A DNA stretch of 64,000 nt from Phenylobacterium sp. Root1290 (GTDB lineage: Bacteria > Pseudomonadota > Alphaproteobacteria > Caulobacterales > Caulobacteraceae), in contig NZ_LMEE01000001.1 in assembly GCF_001425305.1 (NCBI RefSeq), positions 1,440,183 to 1,504,182 on the forward strand, read 5' to 3'. A program made the position numbers and the translations under genes. Position 1 is the stretch's first letter, and the number at the start of each line of letters is the position of its first letter. The notes under the pieces were generated by a model. That model was not told where the DNA came from, ran no database searches, and worked only from the letters and a program-made list of their open reading frames with translations. Shown here one piece after another: positions 52,632 to 61,022 of this stretch.

Positions 52632-52846
52632 CTGTTTTCCCCATGACTCACAGGTATGGCTTAACCATGTTGGGGAACCCGCCGCCGCCTTGTTGAAAAG
52701 GGGTTCGCGCGGTATGGCCGGCGCAAGTTGTCCCCACTTCTCCAAGGGCCAACCTCTAACTCAACTTCCTATTTCAAAATCTTAGATAAGAAGAAGAAGG
52801 GCAGGCGGGCTTGAGCCTTGCGTCCGAAGTCGATTTAACGAGCCGC

Positions 52847-53878
52847 ATGTCGGAAGGTTCAAAACCGCGCCTCTTGAGGGCGCTCGCGGGCGAAACCCTT
52901 GATCGGCCGCCGGTCTGGTTCATGCGCCAGGCGGGGCGATCGCTGCCGGAGTACCGCGAGCTTCGCGCCCGCGCCGGCGACTTCATCGCATTTTGCCACA
53001 ATCCGGAGATGGCCGCCGAGGCGACGCTCCAGCCCATGCGCCGCTTCCCGCTGGATGCGGCCATCGTGTTCGCCGATATCCTGTTGATCCCGCGCGCCCT
53101 GGGCCAGGACGTCTGGTTCGAGGCGGGCGAGGGGCCGCGGCTCGGCGAACTGCCGCCGATCGAGGCGCTGGCCGACCAGATCGAAGCCTCTACCGGCCGA
53201 CTGTCGGAAATCGGCGAGACGCTGCAACGCGTCCGCGCTGAGCTCGAGCCGGAACGCGCCCTGATCGGGTTCGCCGGCGCGCCCTGGACCGTCGCCACGT
53301 ACATGATTGAGGGCCGCGGCTCGCAGCGCGAGGCCGCCCGCGCCTACGCCTACCAGAACCCCGAGAAGCTGGACGCCCTGCTGGACGTGCTCGTCGAGTC
53401 GACCGCCCGCTATCTGGTCATGCAGGCCAGGTCCGGCGCCCAGGTGCTGAAGCTGTTCGAGAGCTGGGCGGAAAGCCTGTCCGAGGACATGTTCGAGCGC
53501 ATCGTCATTCGCCCGCACACGGCGATCATCGAAAAGGTCCGCGCCGCCGGCGTCGATGTCCCGTTCATCGGCTTCCCGCGCGGCGCCGGCGCCCAGGTGG
53601 TCAACTACGCCGCCAAGGTCCCGGTCCAGGCCGTCGCCCTCGACACCCAGGCCACCGCCGCCCTCGGCCGCCAGATCCAGTCCGGGGGCAAGACCATCCA
53701 GGGCGCGCTCGATAATCTGCTGCTGCGCGCCGGCGGCCCGGCCCTGGACGCCCGGGTCGACGCGCTGATCGAGCAGTGGAACGGGGGGCCCTACATCTTC
53801 AATCTCGGCCACGGGGTGATGCCCGACACGCCGATCGAGCACATCGAACGGACGATCCGCAGGGTGACCGGGAAGTGA
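52847..53878 (+). CDS. hemE: Uroporphyrinogen decarboxylase
   Basis: A 343-residue enzyme: RPPVWFMRQAGRSLPEYR near residue 20 (the first family signature), GFAGAPWTVATYMIEG near 140 and IFNLGHGVMPDTP near 315. It decarboxylates uroporphyrinogen III in haem synthesis. ATG 52847 gives the usual length; TTG 52811 would add 12 residues and lies after an AAGAAGG run. hemE flanks the origin in Caulobacter too, and its promoter is part of the origin there. Confidence 0.95.
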   Translation: MSEGSKPRLLRALAGETLDRPPVWFMRQAGRSLPEYRELRARAGDFIAFCHNPEMAAEATLQPMRRFPLDAAIVFADILLIPRALGQDVWFEAGEGPRLGELPPIEALADQIEASTGRLSEIGETLQRVRAELEPERALIGFAGAPWTVATYMIEGRGSQREAARAYAYQNPEKLDALLDVLVESTARYLVMQARSGAQVLKLFESWAESLSEDMFERIVIRPHTAIIEKVRAAGVDVPFIGFPRGAGAQVVNYAAKVPVQAVALDTQATAALGRQIQSGGKTIQGALDNLLLRAGGPALDARVDALIEQWNGGPYIFNLGHGVMPDTPIEHIERTIRRVTGK

Positions 53879-54903
53879 CCAAGCTGGCCATCGTCCTCTT
53901 CAACCTCGGAGGACCTGACGGGCCTGACGCGGTGAAGCCGTTCCTGCAGAACCTCTTCAGCGATCCGGCGATCATCGGGCTGCCGGCGATCTTCCGCCTG
54001 CCGCTGGCCAGGTTCATCGCCGCGGGCCGCGAGGAGACCGCCAAGGCCAATTACGCGATCATGGGCGGCGGTTCGCCGCTGCTGCCGGAGACCAGGCGCC
54101 AGGCCGACGCCCTTCAGGCGGCCCTGACCGCGGCGCGGCCGGACCTCCAGACCCGCGTGTTCATCTCGATGCGCTACTGGAAGCCGTTCGCCGACCAGAC
54201 CGCGCGGGAAGTCGCCGATTTCGCCCCGGACGACCTCGTGCTGCTGCCGCTCTACCCGCAGTTCTCGACCACCACGACAGGCTCCTCGCTGAAGGATTGG
54301 ACCCGGGCCTATCGCGGTCCTGGCGCCAGCCATGCGGTCTGCTGCTATCCGACCGCCCAGGGGCTGGTGGAGGCGCACGCCCGCGCCATCAGCCAAACCT
54401 GGCTGAAGGCCGGCCGGCCCGACAATGTGCGGCTGCTGTTCTCGGCCCACGGCCTGCCGGAAAAGATCATCAAGGCCGGCGACCCCTATCAGGCCCAGAT
54501 CGAGGCCACCGCCCAGGCCGTCGCCGCCCTGCTGCCCGAGTTGCCGGACTGGAGCGTCTGCTACCAGAGCCGCGTCGGTCGCCTGAAATGGATCGGCCCC
54601 TCGACAGACGATGCGATCCGCCAGGCCGCCGCGGACGGCAAGGGCGTGCTGGTCACCCCGATCGCCTTCGTCTCCGAACATGTCGAGACGCTGGTCGAGC
54701 TCGATCACGAGTACGCCGAGCTCGCCGCGTCGCTGGGCTGCGCGCCCTATCTGCGCGCGCCGACCCCGACGGTGGACGGCGCATTGATCGATGCCTTGGC
54801 CGCCGCCGCTCTGGAGGCGCTAGATCGCGGGGCGCCGCCCGCGCCGTTCGGCGCCTGGCGCTGTCCGGCCGCGCATGGCAAATGCGCCTGCAAACAGGGC
54901 TAG
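53875..54903 (+). CDS. hemH: Ferrochelatase, probable [2Fe-2S] type
   Basis: A 342-residue enzyme: FNLGGPDGPDAVKPF near residue 9, LLFSAHGLPEKII with catalytic His near 185, and SEHVETLVELDHEY near 263 with the catalytic Glu. Cys at 156/157 and C-terminal Cys at 330, 337 and 339 match the iron-sulfur ligands described for Caulobacter ferrochelatase, as I recall. GTG 53875 overlaps the hemE stop by four bases (GTGA). Confidence 0.95.
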   Translation: MTKLAIVLFNLGGPDGPDAVKPFLQNLFSDPAIIGLPAIFRLPLARFIAAGREETAKANYAIMGGGSPLLPETRRQADALQAALTAARPDLQTRVFISMRYWKPFADQTAREVADFAPDDLVLLPLYPQFSTTTTGSSLKDWTRAYRGPGASHAVCCYPTAQGLVEAHARAISQTWLKAGRPDNVRLLFSAHGLPEKIIKAGDPYQAQIEATAQAVAALLPELPDWSVCYQSRVGRLKWIGPSTDDAIRQAAADGKGVLVTPIAFVSEHVETLVELDHEYAELAASLGCAPYLRAPTPTVDGALIDALAAAALEALDRGAPPAPFGAWRCPAAHGKCACKQG

Positions 54904-54915
54904 GGGGAGCCTTCG

Positions 54916-55377
54916 ATGAACCATTTCGACCTGCTGCGCGGCCTGCACATCATCGCGGTGATCGCCTGGATGTCTGGGATGATGTACCTGCCGCGGCTCT
55001 ACGCCTACCACACCGAGACGGCCCCTCCCGGGAGCGAGTTCGACAAGAACTTCCTGGTCTGGGAGCGTAAGCTCCTGAAGATCATCATCAATCCGTCGAT
55101 GATCATCGTCTGGATCCTCGGCGTCGGCCTGATCCTCTATCACGTCTACGCGGTGGGCGAGGGCTGGTCGTTCCTGCTGCAGCCCTGGATGATCGTGAAG
55201 CTGGCGGCGGTGATCTTCATCTCCGGCTGGCACGGTTTCCTGGCCGGCTCGTACAAGAAGTTCCTGGCCGGCCAGCGCCCGAAGTCCGCGAAGTTCTGGC
55301 GCGCCACCAACGAGCTTCCGTTCCTGGCCGCGGTGGTCGCCGTCCTGGCCGTCACCCTTCAATTCGGTCAGCGCTGA
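54916..55377 (+). CDS. hemJ: Protoporphyrinogen oxidase HemJ
   Basis: A 153-residue protein with four membrane helices. The conserved His is in GLHIIAVIAWMSGM near residue 11, and the conserved Lys in WMIVKLAAVIF near 95; both are needed in HemJ. It oxidises protoporphyrinogen IX before ferrochelatase. It follows hemH by 12 bases, completing hemE-hemH-hemJ, the end of haem synthesis. Confidence 0.93.
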   Translation: MNHFDLLRGLHIIAVIAWMSGMMYLPRLYAYHTETAPPGSEFDKNFLVWERKLLKIIINPSMIIVWILGVGLILYHVYAVGEGWSFLLQPWMIVKLAAVIFISGWHGFLAGSYKKFLAGQRPKSAKFWRATNELPFLAAVVAVLAVTLQFGQR

Positions 55378-55395
55378 TCCTATCTGACCACCAGA

Positions 55396-55431
55396 TGTCA
55401 TCCCGGACTTGCGTCGCCAACCGGGATGACA
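55396..55431. repeat. TGTCATCCCGG palindrome, REP-like
   Basis: TGTCATCCCGG (55396-55406) and CCGGGATGACA (55421-55431) form an 11-bp perfect inverted repeat with a 14-base spacer, 18 bases after hemJ. Palindromes of this form are dispersed intergenically in many alphaproteobacterial genomes. It may end the hem transcript. The rest of the gap to rho (55432-55666) shows only a small hairpin CCCGAA/TTCGGG at 55634-55650. Confidence 0.6.
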
Positions 55432-55666
55432 CCTTGAAGCAGCGGGTCCTCTGATCCCAGGCCACGCTTGACCCGCCGCCGCGCATGTGGTTCCGCTGAC
55501 CCCACGTGGAGTCGCGCCGCGAAGCCACGCCCCGCCTTTTCCCGTGCGCCGCGCGCTGAACATCAGCAGCTGCGGCCCGGTCCTTGAAAAATTCATCGGC
55601 GCGCACCCCGCGCCATTGTCGATTCCCTCGACGCCCGAAGTCCGTTCGGGCCGCGACCAGAGTATT

Positions 55667-57094
55667 ATGATGAGCGAAGACACCCCCGCCCCGACCGAGG
55701 AAACCCCGGTCGACACCACCACCCCCGAAACCCCGGTTGTCGAAGAAGCGCAGGTTGAGGCCAGCGCCGAGACCGAGGAAGACGACGACGAGCCCTCGGA
55801 GGTCGCCGCTGCGATCGCGGCCATGGGCCTCACCCGCATGTCGCTCCAGGAGCTGAAGGACAAGTCGCCCGCCGACCTGCTCTCCTTCGCCGAGACGCTG
55901 GAGATCGAGAACGCCAACTCCATGCGCAAGCAGGACATGATGTTCGCGATCCTCAAGGCCCTGGCCGAGGAAGGCGTGCAGATCTCCGGCTCGGGCACGC
56001 TCGAGGTGATGCAGGACGGCTTCGGCTACCTGCGCAGCCCGGAAGCCAACTACCTGTCCGGTCCGGACGACATCTATGTCAGCCCCTCGCAGATCCGGAA
56101 GTTCGGCCTGCGCACCGGCGACACCGTCGACGGCGCCATCCGCGCCCCGCGCGAAGGCGAGCGTTATTTCGCCCTGGTCAGCGTCGAGCAGATCAACTTC
56201 GAGAACCCCGAGAACGTCCGCCACAAGGTCCTGTTCGACAACCTGACCCCGCTCTATCCCGATGAGCGGCTGAACATGGAAATTCAGGACCCGACCCTGA
56301 AGGACCGCACCGGCCGGGTCATCGACATCGTCGCTCCGCTCGGCAAGGGCCAGCGCTGCCTGATCACCGCCCCGCCGCGGGTCGGCAAGACGGTGATGCT
56401 GCAGAACATCGCCAAGTCGATCGAGACCAACCACCCCGAGTGCTACCTGATCGTCCTGCTGATCGACGAGCGCCCGGAAGAAGTGACCGACATGCGCCGC
56501 ACGGTCCGCGGTGAAGTCGTGTCCTCGACCTTCGACGAACCGGCCACCCGCCACGTGCAGGTCGCCGAAATGGTCATCGAGAAGGCCAAGCGCCTGGTCG
56601 AGCACAAGCGCGACGTGGTCATCCTGCTGGACTCGGTCACCCGTCTGGGCCGCGCCTACAACACCGTCGTGCCGTCGTCCGGCAAGGTGCTGACCGGCGG
56701 TGTCGACGCCAACGCCCTGCAGCGTCCCAAGCGCTTCTTCGGCGCCGCCCGGAATATCGAGGAAGGCGGCTCGCTGACCATCATCGCCACCGCCCTGATC
56801 GACACCGGCAGCCGGATGGACGAGGTCATCTTCGAAGAGTTCAAGGGCACCGGTAACTCGGAAATCATTCTGGACCGCAAGGTCGCCGACAAGCGGATCT
56901 ACCCCGCCGTCGACGTCATCAAGTCGGGCACCCGGAAGGAGGACCTCATCACGCCGAAGGAACACCTGCAGAAGTCGTTCATCCTGCGCCGCATCATCAC
57001 CCCGATGGGCGCCCAGGACGCGATCGAGTTCCTGCTCGACAAGCTGCGCCAATCCAAGAACAACGACGACTTCTTCCAGTCGATGAACACCTAA
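55667..57094 (+). CDS. rho: Transcription termination factor Rho
   Basis: A 475-residue Rho. An acidic, Thr/Pro-rich N-terminal extension (about residues 1-40) precedes the RNA-binding OB domain (QDGFGYLRS near 118). The ATPase part has Walker [16 protein letters not shown] near 240, Walker [17 protein letters not shown] near 320 and the Q/R loops. ATG 55667 is chosen. The extension is larger than in E. coli but usual for Caulobacterales. A strong intrinsic terminator follows. Confidence 0.97.
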   Translation: MMSEDTPAPTEETPVDTTTPETPVVEEAQVEASAETEEDDDEPSEVAAAIAAMGLTRMSLQELKDKSPADLLSFAETLEIENANSMRKQDMMFAILKALAEEGVQISGSGTLEVMQDGFGYLRSPEANYLSGPDDIYVSPSQIRKFGLRTGDTVDGAIRAPREGERYFALVSVEQINFENPENVRHKVLFDNLTPLYPDERLNMEIQDPTLKDRTGRVIDIVAPLGKGQRCLITAPPRVGKTVMLQNIAKSIETNHPECYLIVLLIDERPEEVTDMRRTVRGEVVSSTFDEPATRHVQVAEMVIEKAKRLVEHKRDVVILLDSVTRLGRAYNTVVPSSGKVLTGGVDANALQRPKRFFGAARNIEEGGSLTIIATALIDTGSRMDEVIFEEFKGTGNSEIILDRKVADKRIYPAVDVIKSGTRKEDLITPKEHLQKSFILRRIITPMGAQDAIEFLLDKLRQSKNNDDFFQSMNT

Positions 57095-57120
57095 GGTCCT
57101 CAAGCCTTAGCCGACACGAA

Positions 57121-57156
57121 AAAGGGGCTCGCGGCGACGCGGGCCCCTTTGTTTTG
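57121..57156 (+). terminator. Rho-independent terminator after rho
   Basis: AAAGGGGC (57121-57128) pairs with GCCCCTTT (57143-57150) and is followed by GTTTTGG. It lies 26 bases after the rho stop. Confidence 0.8.
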
Positions 57157-57178
57157 GCTAAAGTGCTGATTCCAAACG

Positions 57179-57194
57179 TGTTTCACGTGGAACA
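57179..57194. promoter_or_regulatory. parS site (15 of 16 match)
   Basis: TGTTTCACGTGGAACA differs at one base from the ParB target TGTTTCACGTGAAACA. It lies about 4.6 kb right of the origin, just after rho. Confidence 0.75.
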
Positions 57195-57212
57195 GGCCCG
57201 GCGGAGACCCTA

Positions 57213-57394
57213 GGCCTGTTCCTCTCCCCGTTTGAGGGGAGAGGGTAGGGTGAGGGGTAAGCGGCGCGCAGCGCCGCATTGCTGTGTCAGCAGACCCCCT
57301 CACCCCAGCCCTCTCCCCCTGAGGGGGCGAGGGAGCATTTCGAGCCTGGACTTTGCATCGATCCACCTCCCCCAGCGGGGGGCTCGTCTCGACT
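57213..57394. repeat. GC-rich palindromic repeat block between convergent genes
   Basis: Nested palindromes fill this gap. CCTCTCCCC/GGGGAGAGG occurs at 57221-57244 and an inverted related arm (CCCCCTCACC through GAGGGGGCGAGGG) at 57295-57332, around a GCGGCG/CGCCGC hairpin at 57261-57277. A third block, CTCCCCCAGCGGGGGGCTCG, follows near 57367. The form is MITE- or BOX-like and related to 45206-45290. No gene is visible in it. Confidence 0.6.
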
Positions 57395-58366
57395 CTATGG
57401 GATCAACAAGCTCGCCCCGACGGTCTCGCGGCCCTCCAGCGCCTCGTGCGCCCGCTGGGCCTCTTCCAGTTTGAACGTCTGGCCGATGTCGATCTTCACC
57501 GCGCCCGAGGCGATCACCTCGAACAGCGCCCCGGCGCTCTCGTCCAGCTCGGCCGTGGTGACCAGGTAGTCGCCCATGGTCGGCCGGGTGAAGAACAGCG
57601 AGCCGGACTGCTGCAGCCGGGCAGGGGCGAACGGCGGAACCGGGCCGGACGCATTGCCGAAGCTGACGAAAAGACCGCGTCGCGCCAGGCTCTTGAGCGT
57701 GCCTTCGAAGGTCGCCGCCCCGACCGAGTCGTAGGCCACCGGCACGCCGACGCCGCCGGTGATCTCGCGCACCCGCGCGGCGACGTCTTCGTCGCGATAG
57801 AGGATGACATGGTCGGCGCCCAGCGCCGTCGCCCGCGCCGCCTTCTCCGCCGACCCAGCCGTGGCGATCACGGTTGCGCCGATGTGCTTGGCCCATTGCA
57901 CCAGGATCGAGCCGACGCCACCGGCGGCGGCATGGACGAGGATCGTCTCGCCGGCCTTCACGCGATAGCACCGGCGGATCAGGAACTCGGCGGTCATGCC
58001 CTTCAGCATGGCGGCCGCCCCGACCTGGGCGCTGACCCCGGCCGGCAGCCGCACCGCGCGGTCGGCAGCGACCGCATGATACTCGGCATAGGCTCCCAGC
58101 GGTCCGGAGGCGTAGGCGATCAGGTCGCCGACCTGGAAGCGCGTCACCCCGTCGCCGACCGCCTCGACCACGCCTGCCCCCTCCATGCCGACCCGCGAGG
58201 GCAGCTTGACGGGGTAGAGGCCCGAGCGGTGATAGGTGTCGATGAAGTTGATCCCGATCGCCTGCTGCTTGACCAGGACCTGGCCGGGACCGGCGGTCGG
58301 CGTAGGAACGTCCACGACGCCGAGGACCTCGGGTCCGCCCGTCGCTTCGAACTGGATGGCTTTCAT
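57395..58366 (-). CDS. NADPH:quinone oxidoreductase, zinc-independent MDR family
   Basis: A 323-residue medium-chain dehydrogenase without the zinc ligands: GINFIDTYHRSGLYP near residue 37, GMEGAGVVEAVG near 60, and the cofactor-binding AAAGGVGSILVQWAKH near 148. This is the QorA type, which reduces quinones with NADPH. Opposite in strand to rho and mnmE, it lies with the hydrolase gene 58379 as a small leftward unit. Confidence 0.92.
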   Translation of the reverse strand: MKAIQFEATGGPEVLGVVDVPTPTAGPGQVLVKQQAIGINFIDTYHRSGLYPVKLPSRVGMEGAGVVEAVGDGVTRFQVGDLIAYASGPLGAYAEYHAVAADRAVRLPAGVSAQVGAAAMLKGMTAEFLIRRCYRVKAGETILVHAAAGGVGSILVQWAKHIGATVIATAGSAEKAARATALGADHVILYRDEDVAARVREITGGVGVPVAYDSVGAATFEGTLKSLARRGLFVSFGNASGPVPPFAPARLQQSGSLFFTRPTMGDYLVTTAELDESAGALFEVIASGAVKIDIGQTFKLEEAQRAHEALEGRETVGASLLIP

Positions 58367-58378
58367 TGCGCCGGTCCT

Positions 58379-59074
58379 TCAGGCCAGGTGTTGAGTGAAG
58401 AAGGCGAGGGTGCGCCCGCCCGCCAGCTTGGCGTCGGCGGCGTCGTAATGCTCGCCGCCCTGACGGGCGAAGGCGTGGTCGCGGCCGGGATAGGTGTGGA
58501 TCTCGACCTGCGGGTGGTTCTTCAGCTGCGCCAGGATCAGCGCCTGGGCTTCCTTAGGCACGAACTGGTCTTCCTCGGCGATGTGCATCAGCAGCGGGTG
58601 CGCCTGCTTCTCGCTCTCGACCAGGTGCTTCTCGATGCCGACGCCGTAATACGCGACCGAGGCGTCCGCGTCGGTACGGGCCGCCGTCAGATAGGCGAGC
58701 AGTCCGCCCAGGCAGAAGCCGACCGCGCCGACCTTGCCATTGACCTCGGGCAGGCCGCGAAAATGGTCGATGGTCGCGGCGATGTCCTTCACGCCGGCCT
58801 CCACGTCGAAGGCGTTGTACAGCTCAAAGGCCTTCTTCCATTCGGCTTCCGACTGGTCGGTGATGTCGACGCCCGGCTCGATCCGCCAGAACAGGTCCGG
58901 ACACACCGCCAGGAAACCGGCCGCGGCCAGTTCGTCGCAGACGCTGCGCATGACCGCGTTCACGCCGAAAATCTCCTGGATGACCACAATGGCCGGAGCC
59001 TTCGGGTTGCTGGGTCGCGCCACATAGGCGGCGAACTGGCCGTCTTCGGTCTTGATGGTGGTGGTCTCACCCAT
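58379..59074 (-). CDS. Dienelactone hydrolase family protein
   Basis: A 231-residue alpha/beta hydrolase. The nucleophile Cys is in VGFCLGGLLAYL near residue 122, the Asp in EEDQFVPKE near 170 and His in GRDHAFARQG near 203, the Cys-Asp-His triad of dienelactone hydrolases. The natural substrate is uncertain, as most family members are not in chlorocatechol pathways. It is 12 bases upstream of the quinone oxidoreductase gene. Confidence 0.9.
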   Translation of the reverse strand: MGETTTIKTEDGQFAAYVARPSNPKAPAIVVIQEIFGVNAVMRSVCDELAAAGFLAVCPDLFWRIEPGVDITDQSEAEWKKAFELYNAFDVEAGVKDIAATIDHFRGLPEVNGKVGAVGFCLGGLLAYLTAARTDADASVAYYGVGIEKHLVESEKQAHPLLMHIAEEDQFVPKEAQALILAQLKNHPQVEIHTYPGRDHAFARQGGEHYDAADAKLAGGRTLAFFTQHLA

Positions 59075-59278
59075 CGGTAACTCCCGTCTGAAATGCTGAT
59101 GGCCCGGCTGCGGCTACAAGCGCGGCAGCCGAAAGTGGATAACGGTTTCGGCGGCCGACGCGCGCTCACTTTTACGAGTAGCCCCTCTCGAGCTCTCGCT
59201 CGATAGAGGTGGCGCGGAGGTCGGGACTGCGCTCATAACAATGTGGTCAAGCATCACGTCGGCTGTAGGGTTATCCGG

Positions 59279-59530
59279 ATGAAGATGACGATTGAAATCG
59301 ACTGCTCCCCGCAGGAGGCTCGCGCCTTCCTCGGCCTGCCGGACGTAACCAGTCTCAACGACAAGCTCGTCGAAGAGATGCAAAAGCGCATGACCTCCAA
59401 CATGGCCATGCTCTCGCCGGACGAGCTGATCAAGAACTGGACAGCTTTCGGGGTGGGGGCTCAAGAGCAGTTCCGCAACCTGATGAACGCCGCCGTCGAT
59501 GTCGGCATGGGCGCCAACCGCTCCAAATGA
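59279..59530 (+). CDS. DUF6489-like small protein upstream of mnmE
   Basis: An 83-residue protein ([20 protein letters not shown], then [20 protein letters not shown], ending ANRSK). It is amphipathic and helical and recalls phasin-like short proteins (the [13 protein letters not shown] segment). It overlaps mnmE by four bases (ATGA). Family name is from memory; function unknown. ATG 59279 is preferred over the longer frame at 59243. Confidence 0.75.
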   Translation: MKMTIEIDCSPQEARAFLGLPDVTSLNDKLVEEMQKRMTSNMAMLSPDELIKNWTAFGVGAQEQFRNLMNAAVDVGMGANRSK

Positions 59531-60861
59531 CCGACACCATCTTCGCGCCCGCCACCGCCGCCGGGCGATCGGCGGTCGCGGTCGTACGCCTGTCCGGCCC
59601 GCAGACGGGCAGGGCGCTGACGGCTCTGGCCGGGAAGCTGCCCAAGCCGCGCGAGGCGGCGCTGCGGATCCTGAAAGACGCCGAAGGGCGCGCCATCGAC
59701 CAGGCGCTGGTGCTGTGGTTCGAGGGGCCTTCCAGCTACACGGGCGAGGACGCCGCCGAGTTTCACGTGCACGGCGGCCCCGCCGTGGTCGCCGGGCTGC
59801 TGGAGGCAATCGCCGCGCAGGGTCTGCGTCTGGCCGAGCCGGGTGAGTTCACGCGCCGCGCGTTCGAGAACGGCAAGCTGGACCTGGCGCAGGCCGAAGG
59901 CGTCGCCGACCTCATCGAGGCCGAGACCGAGGCGCAGCGCCGCCAGGCGCTGGACCAGCTGGGCGGGGCGCTCGGCCAGGCCCAGACCCGTTGGCGCGAC
60001 GGGTTGATCGAGGCGCTCGCCATGTTCGAGGCCGCGGTCGATTTCGCCGACGAGGAGATCCCGGCCGACGTCGCCGCCCGCGCCCGGCCGGTGCTGCAAG
60101 CGCTGATCGCTGAGCTGGAGCTGGCCGTCGCCGACGTGAAGCGCGGCGAGCGGGTCCGCGAGGGCTTCCGCATCGCTCTGATCGGCGCGCCCAACGCCGG
60201 CAAGAGCACGATCCTGAACGCCCTGGCGCGGCGCGAGGCGGCCATCGTCACCGCGACGCCCGGCACGACCCGCGATGTCATCGAGGTCCCGATGCGCCTG
60301 GCCGGATACAAGGCGTTGCTCGCCGACACAGCCGGCCTGCGTGACACCCACGACGAGATCGAGGCTGAGGGCGTGCGCCGGGCGCGGGCCTGGGCCGGGG
60401 AGGCGGACCTGCGCATCTGGGTGGTCGACGGCGCCAGCGACGCGGCCGCCACCTCGGCCGACCTGCATCCGCACGACCTTTGCGTAATCAACAAGGCCGA
60501 CCTCGGCCAGGGGGCGGAGACTGGCCACGCCCTGGTTGAAGCCCGGGCGCTGAATGTTGAGGTTCTTAGGCTGAGCGCCTGGAAACCTGACGATATTTCC
60601 GCGCTGGAGAAGGCGCTGGAGCGCCGGATCGTCGAGGCCCTGGCCGGCGCCGAGCTGCCGACCGCCACCCGCCTGCGCCACCGTGAGCTGCTGTCCGAGG
60701 CGCTGGAACGGCTGAACCGGGCCTTGCTTCTGGAAGACGATTTGGAGCTGGCGGCCGAGGATGTGCGCCTGGCGGGCCGCGCCCTGGACCGGATCACGGG
60801 CCGCATCGATCCCGAGGACGTGCTCGACCGCGTGTTCTCCAGCTTCTGCATTGGGAAGTAG
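59527..60861 (+). CDS. mnmE: tRNA modification GTPase MnmE (TrmE)
   Basis: A 444-residue GTPase: N-terminal tetrahydrofolate-binding domain ([20 protein letters not shown] at the start), helical domain, and an inserted G domain with [14 protein letters not shown] near 223 and the switch [10 protein letters not shown] near 247. The C-terminal CIGK is intact. With MnmG it makes the cmnm5U modification at U34 of tRNAs. In the same order as in Caulobacter. Confidence 0.97.
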   Translation: MTDTIFAPATAAGRSAVAVVRLSGPQTGRALTALAGKLPKPREAALRILKDAEGRAIDQALVLWFEGPSSYTGEDAAEFHVHGGPAVVAGLLEAIAAQGLRLAEPGEFTRRAFENGKLDLAQAEGVADLIEAETEAQRRQALDQLGGALGQAQTRWRDGLIEALAMFEAAVDFADEEIPADVAARARPVLQALIAELELAVADVKRGERVREGFRIALIGAPNAGKSTILNALARREAAIVTATPGTTRDVIEVPMRLAGYKALLADTAGLRDTHDEIEAEGVRRARAWAGEADLRIWVVDGASDAAATSADLHPHDLCVINKADLGQGAETGHALVEARALNVEVLRLSAWKPDDISALEKALERRIVEALAGAELPTATRLRHRELLSEALERLNRALLLEDDLELAAEDVRLAGRALDRITGRIDPEDVLDRVFSSFCIGK

Positions 60862-60867
60862 GGCCGA

Positions 60868-60883
60868 TGTTTCACGTGAAACG
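60868..60883. promoter_or_regulatory. parS site (15 of 16 match)
   Basis: TGTTTCACGTGAAACG, differing from the ParB target only in the last base, begins 7 bases after the mnmE stop. Confidence 0.85.
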
Positions 60884-60898
60884 CCACGGGCATACCCG

Positions 60899-60914
60899 TG
60901 TTTCACGTGAAACA
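60899..60914. promoter_or_regulatory. Perfect parS site
   Basis: TGTTTCACGTGAAACA is the full palindromic ParB target. It is 31 bp from the previous site. Together they fill the mnmE-mnmG intergenic region. Confidence 0.92.
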
Positions 60915-60941
60915 GCCGCGGCGCCGTTAACGGAATCCCGC

Positions 60942-60970
60942 GTGAAAACCCGGCCCTTGTTCGCTATATA
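60942..60970 (+). promoter_or_regulatory. Candidate promoter of mnmG
   Basis: GTGAAA (60942-60947) and TATATA (60965-60970) are spaced by 17 bases, right after the two parS sites and 50 bases before the mnmG start. The -35 is a weak match. Confidence 0.3.
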
Positions 60971-61022
60971 GCTGCCCATAGCGCCCCCGGCCGACCCGGG
61001 GGCGTCTTCCGTGGAGACGAGC

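Larger units (their letters stand above)
52334..52846. other. Chromosomal replication origin (Cori-type)
   Basis: The 513-bp gap between divergent ppsR and hemE has the Caulobacter origin layout. It holds a perfect CtrA box at 52581-52595 plus one-mismatch boxes at 52617-52631 and 52520-52534, a CtrA half-site TTAACCAT at 52661-52668, five TCCCCA motifs (minus at 52386, 52431, 52671; plus at 52638, 52731), a DnaA-box-like TTGTGCACG at 52461-52469 and four GANTC methylation sites (52359, 52397, 52563, 52645). An AT-rich stretch at 52765-52800 is a candidate unwinding element. Gene order supports this strongly; origin activity is inferred. Confidence 0.85.

Noticed and set aside
59762..59775. 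A parS-like TTTCACGTG inside mnmE (near 59762), and another at 63160 in rsmG
   Set aside because: Only the left half and centre match; the right half (CACG or CATC) departs at several positions. They may bind ParB weakly but I do not call them sites.
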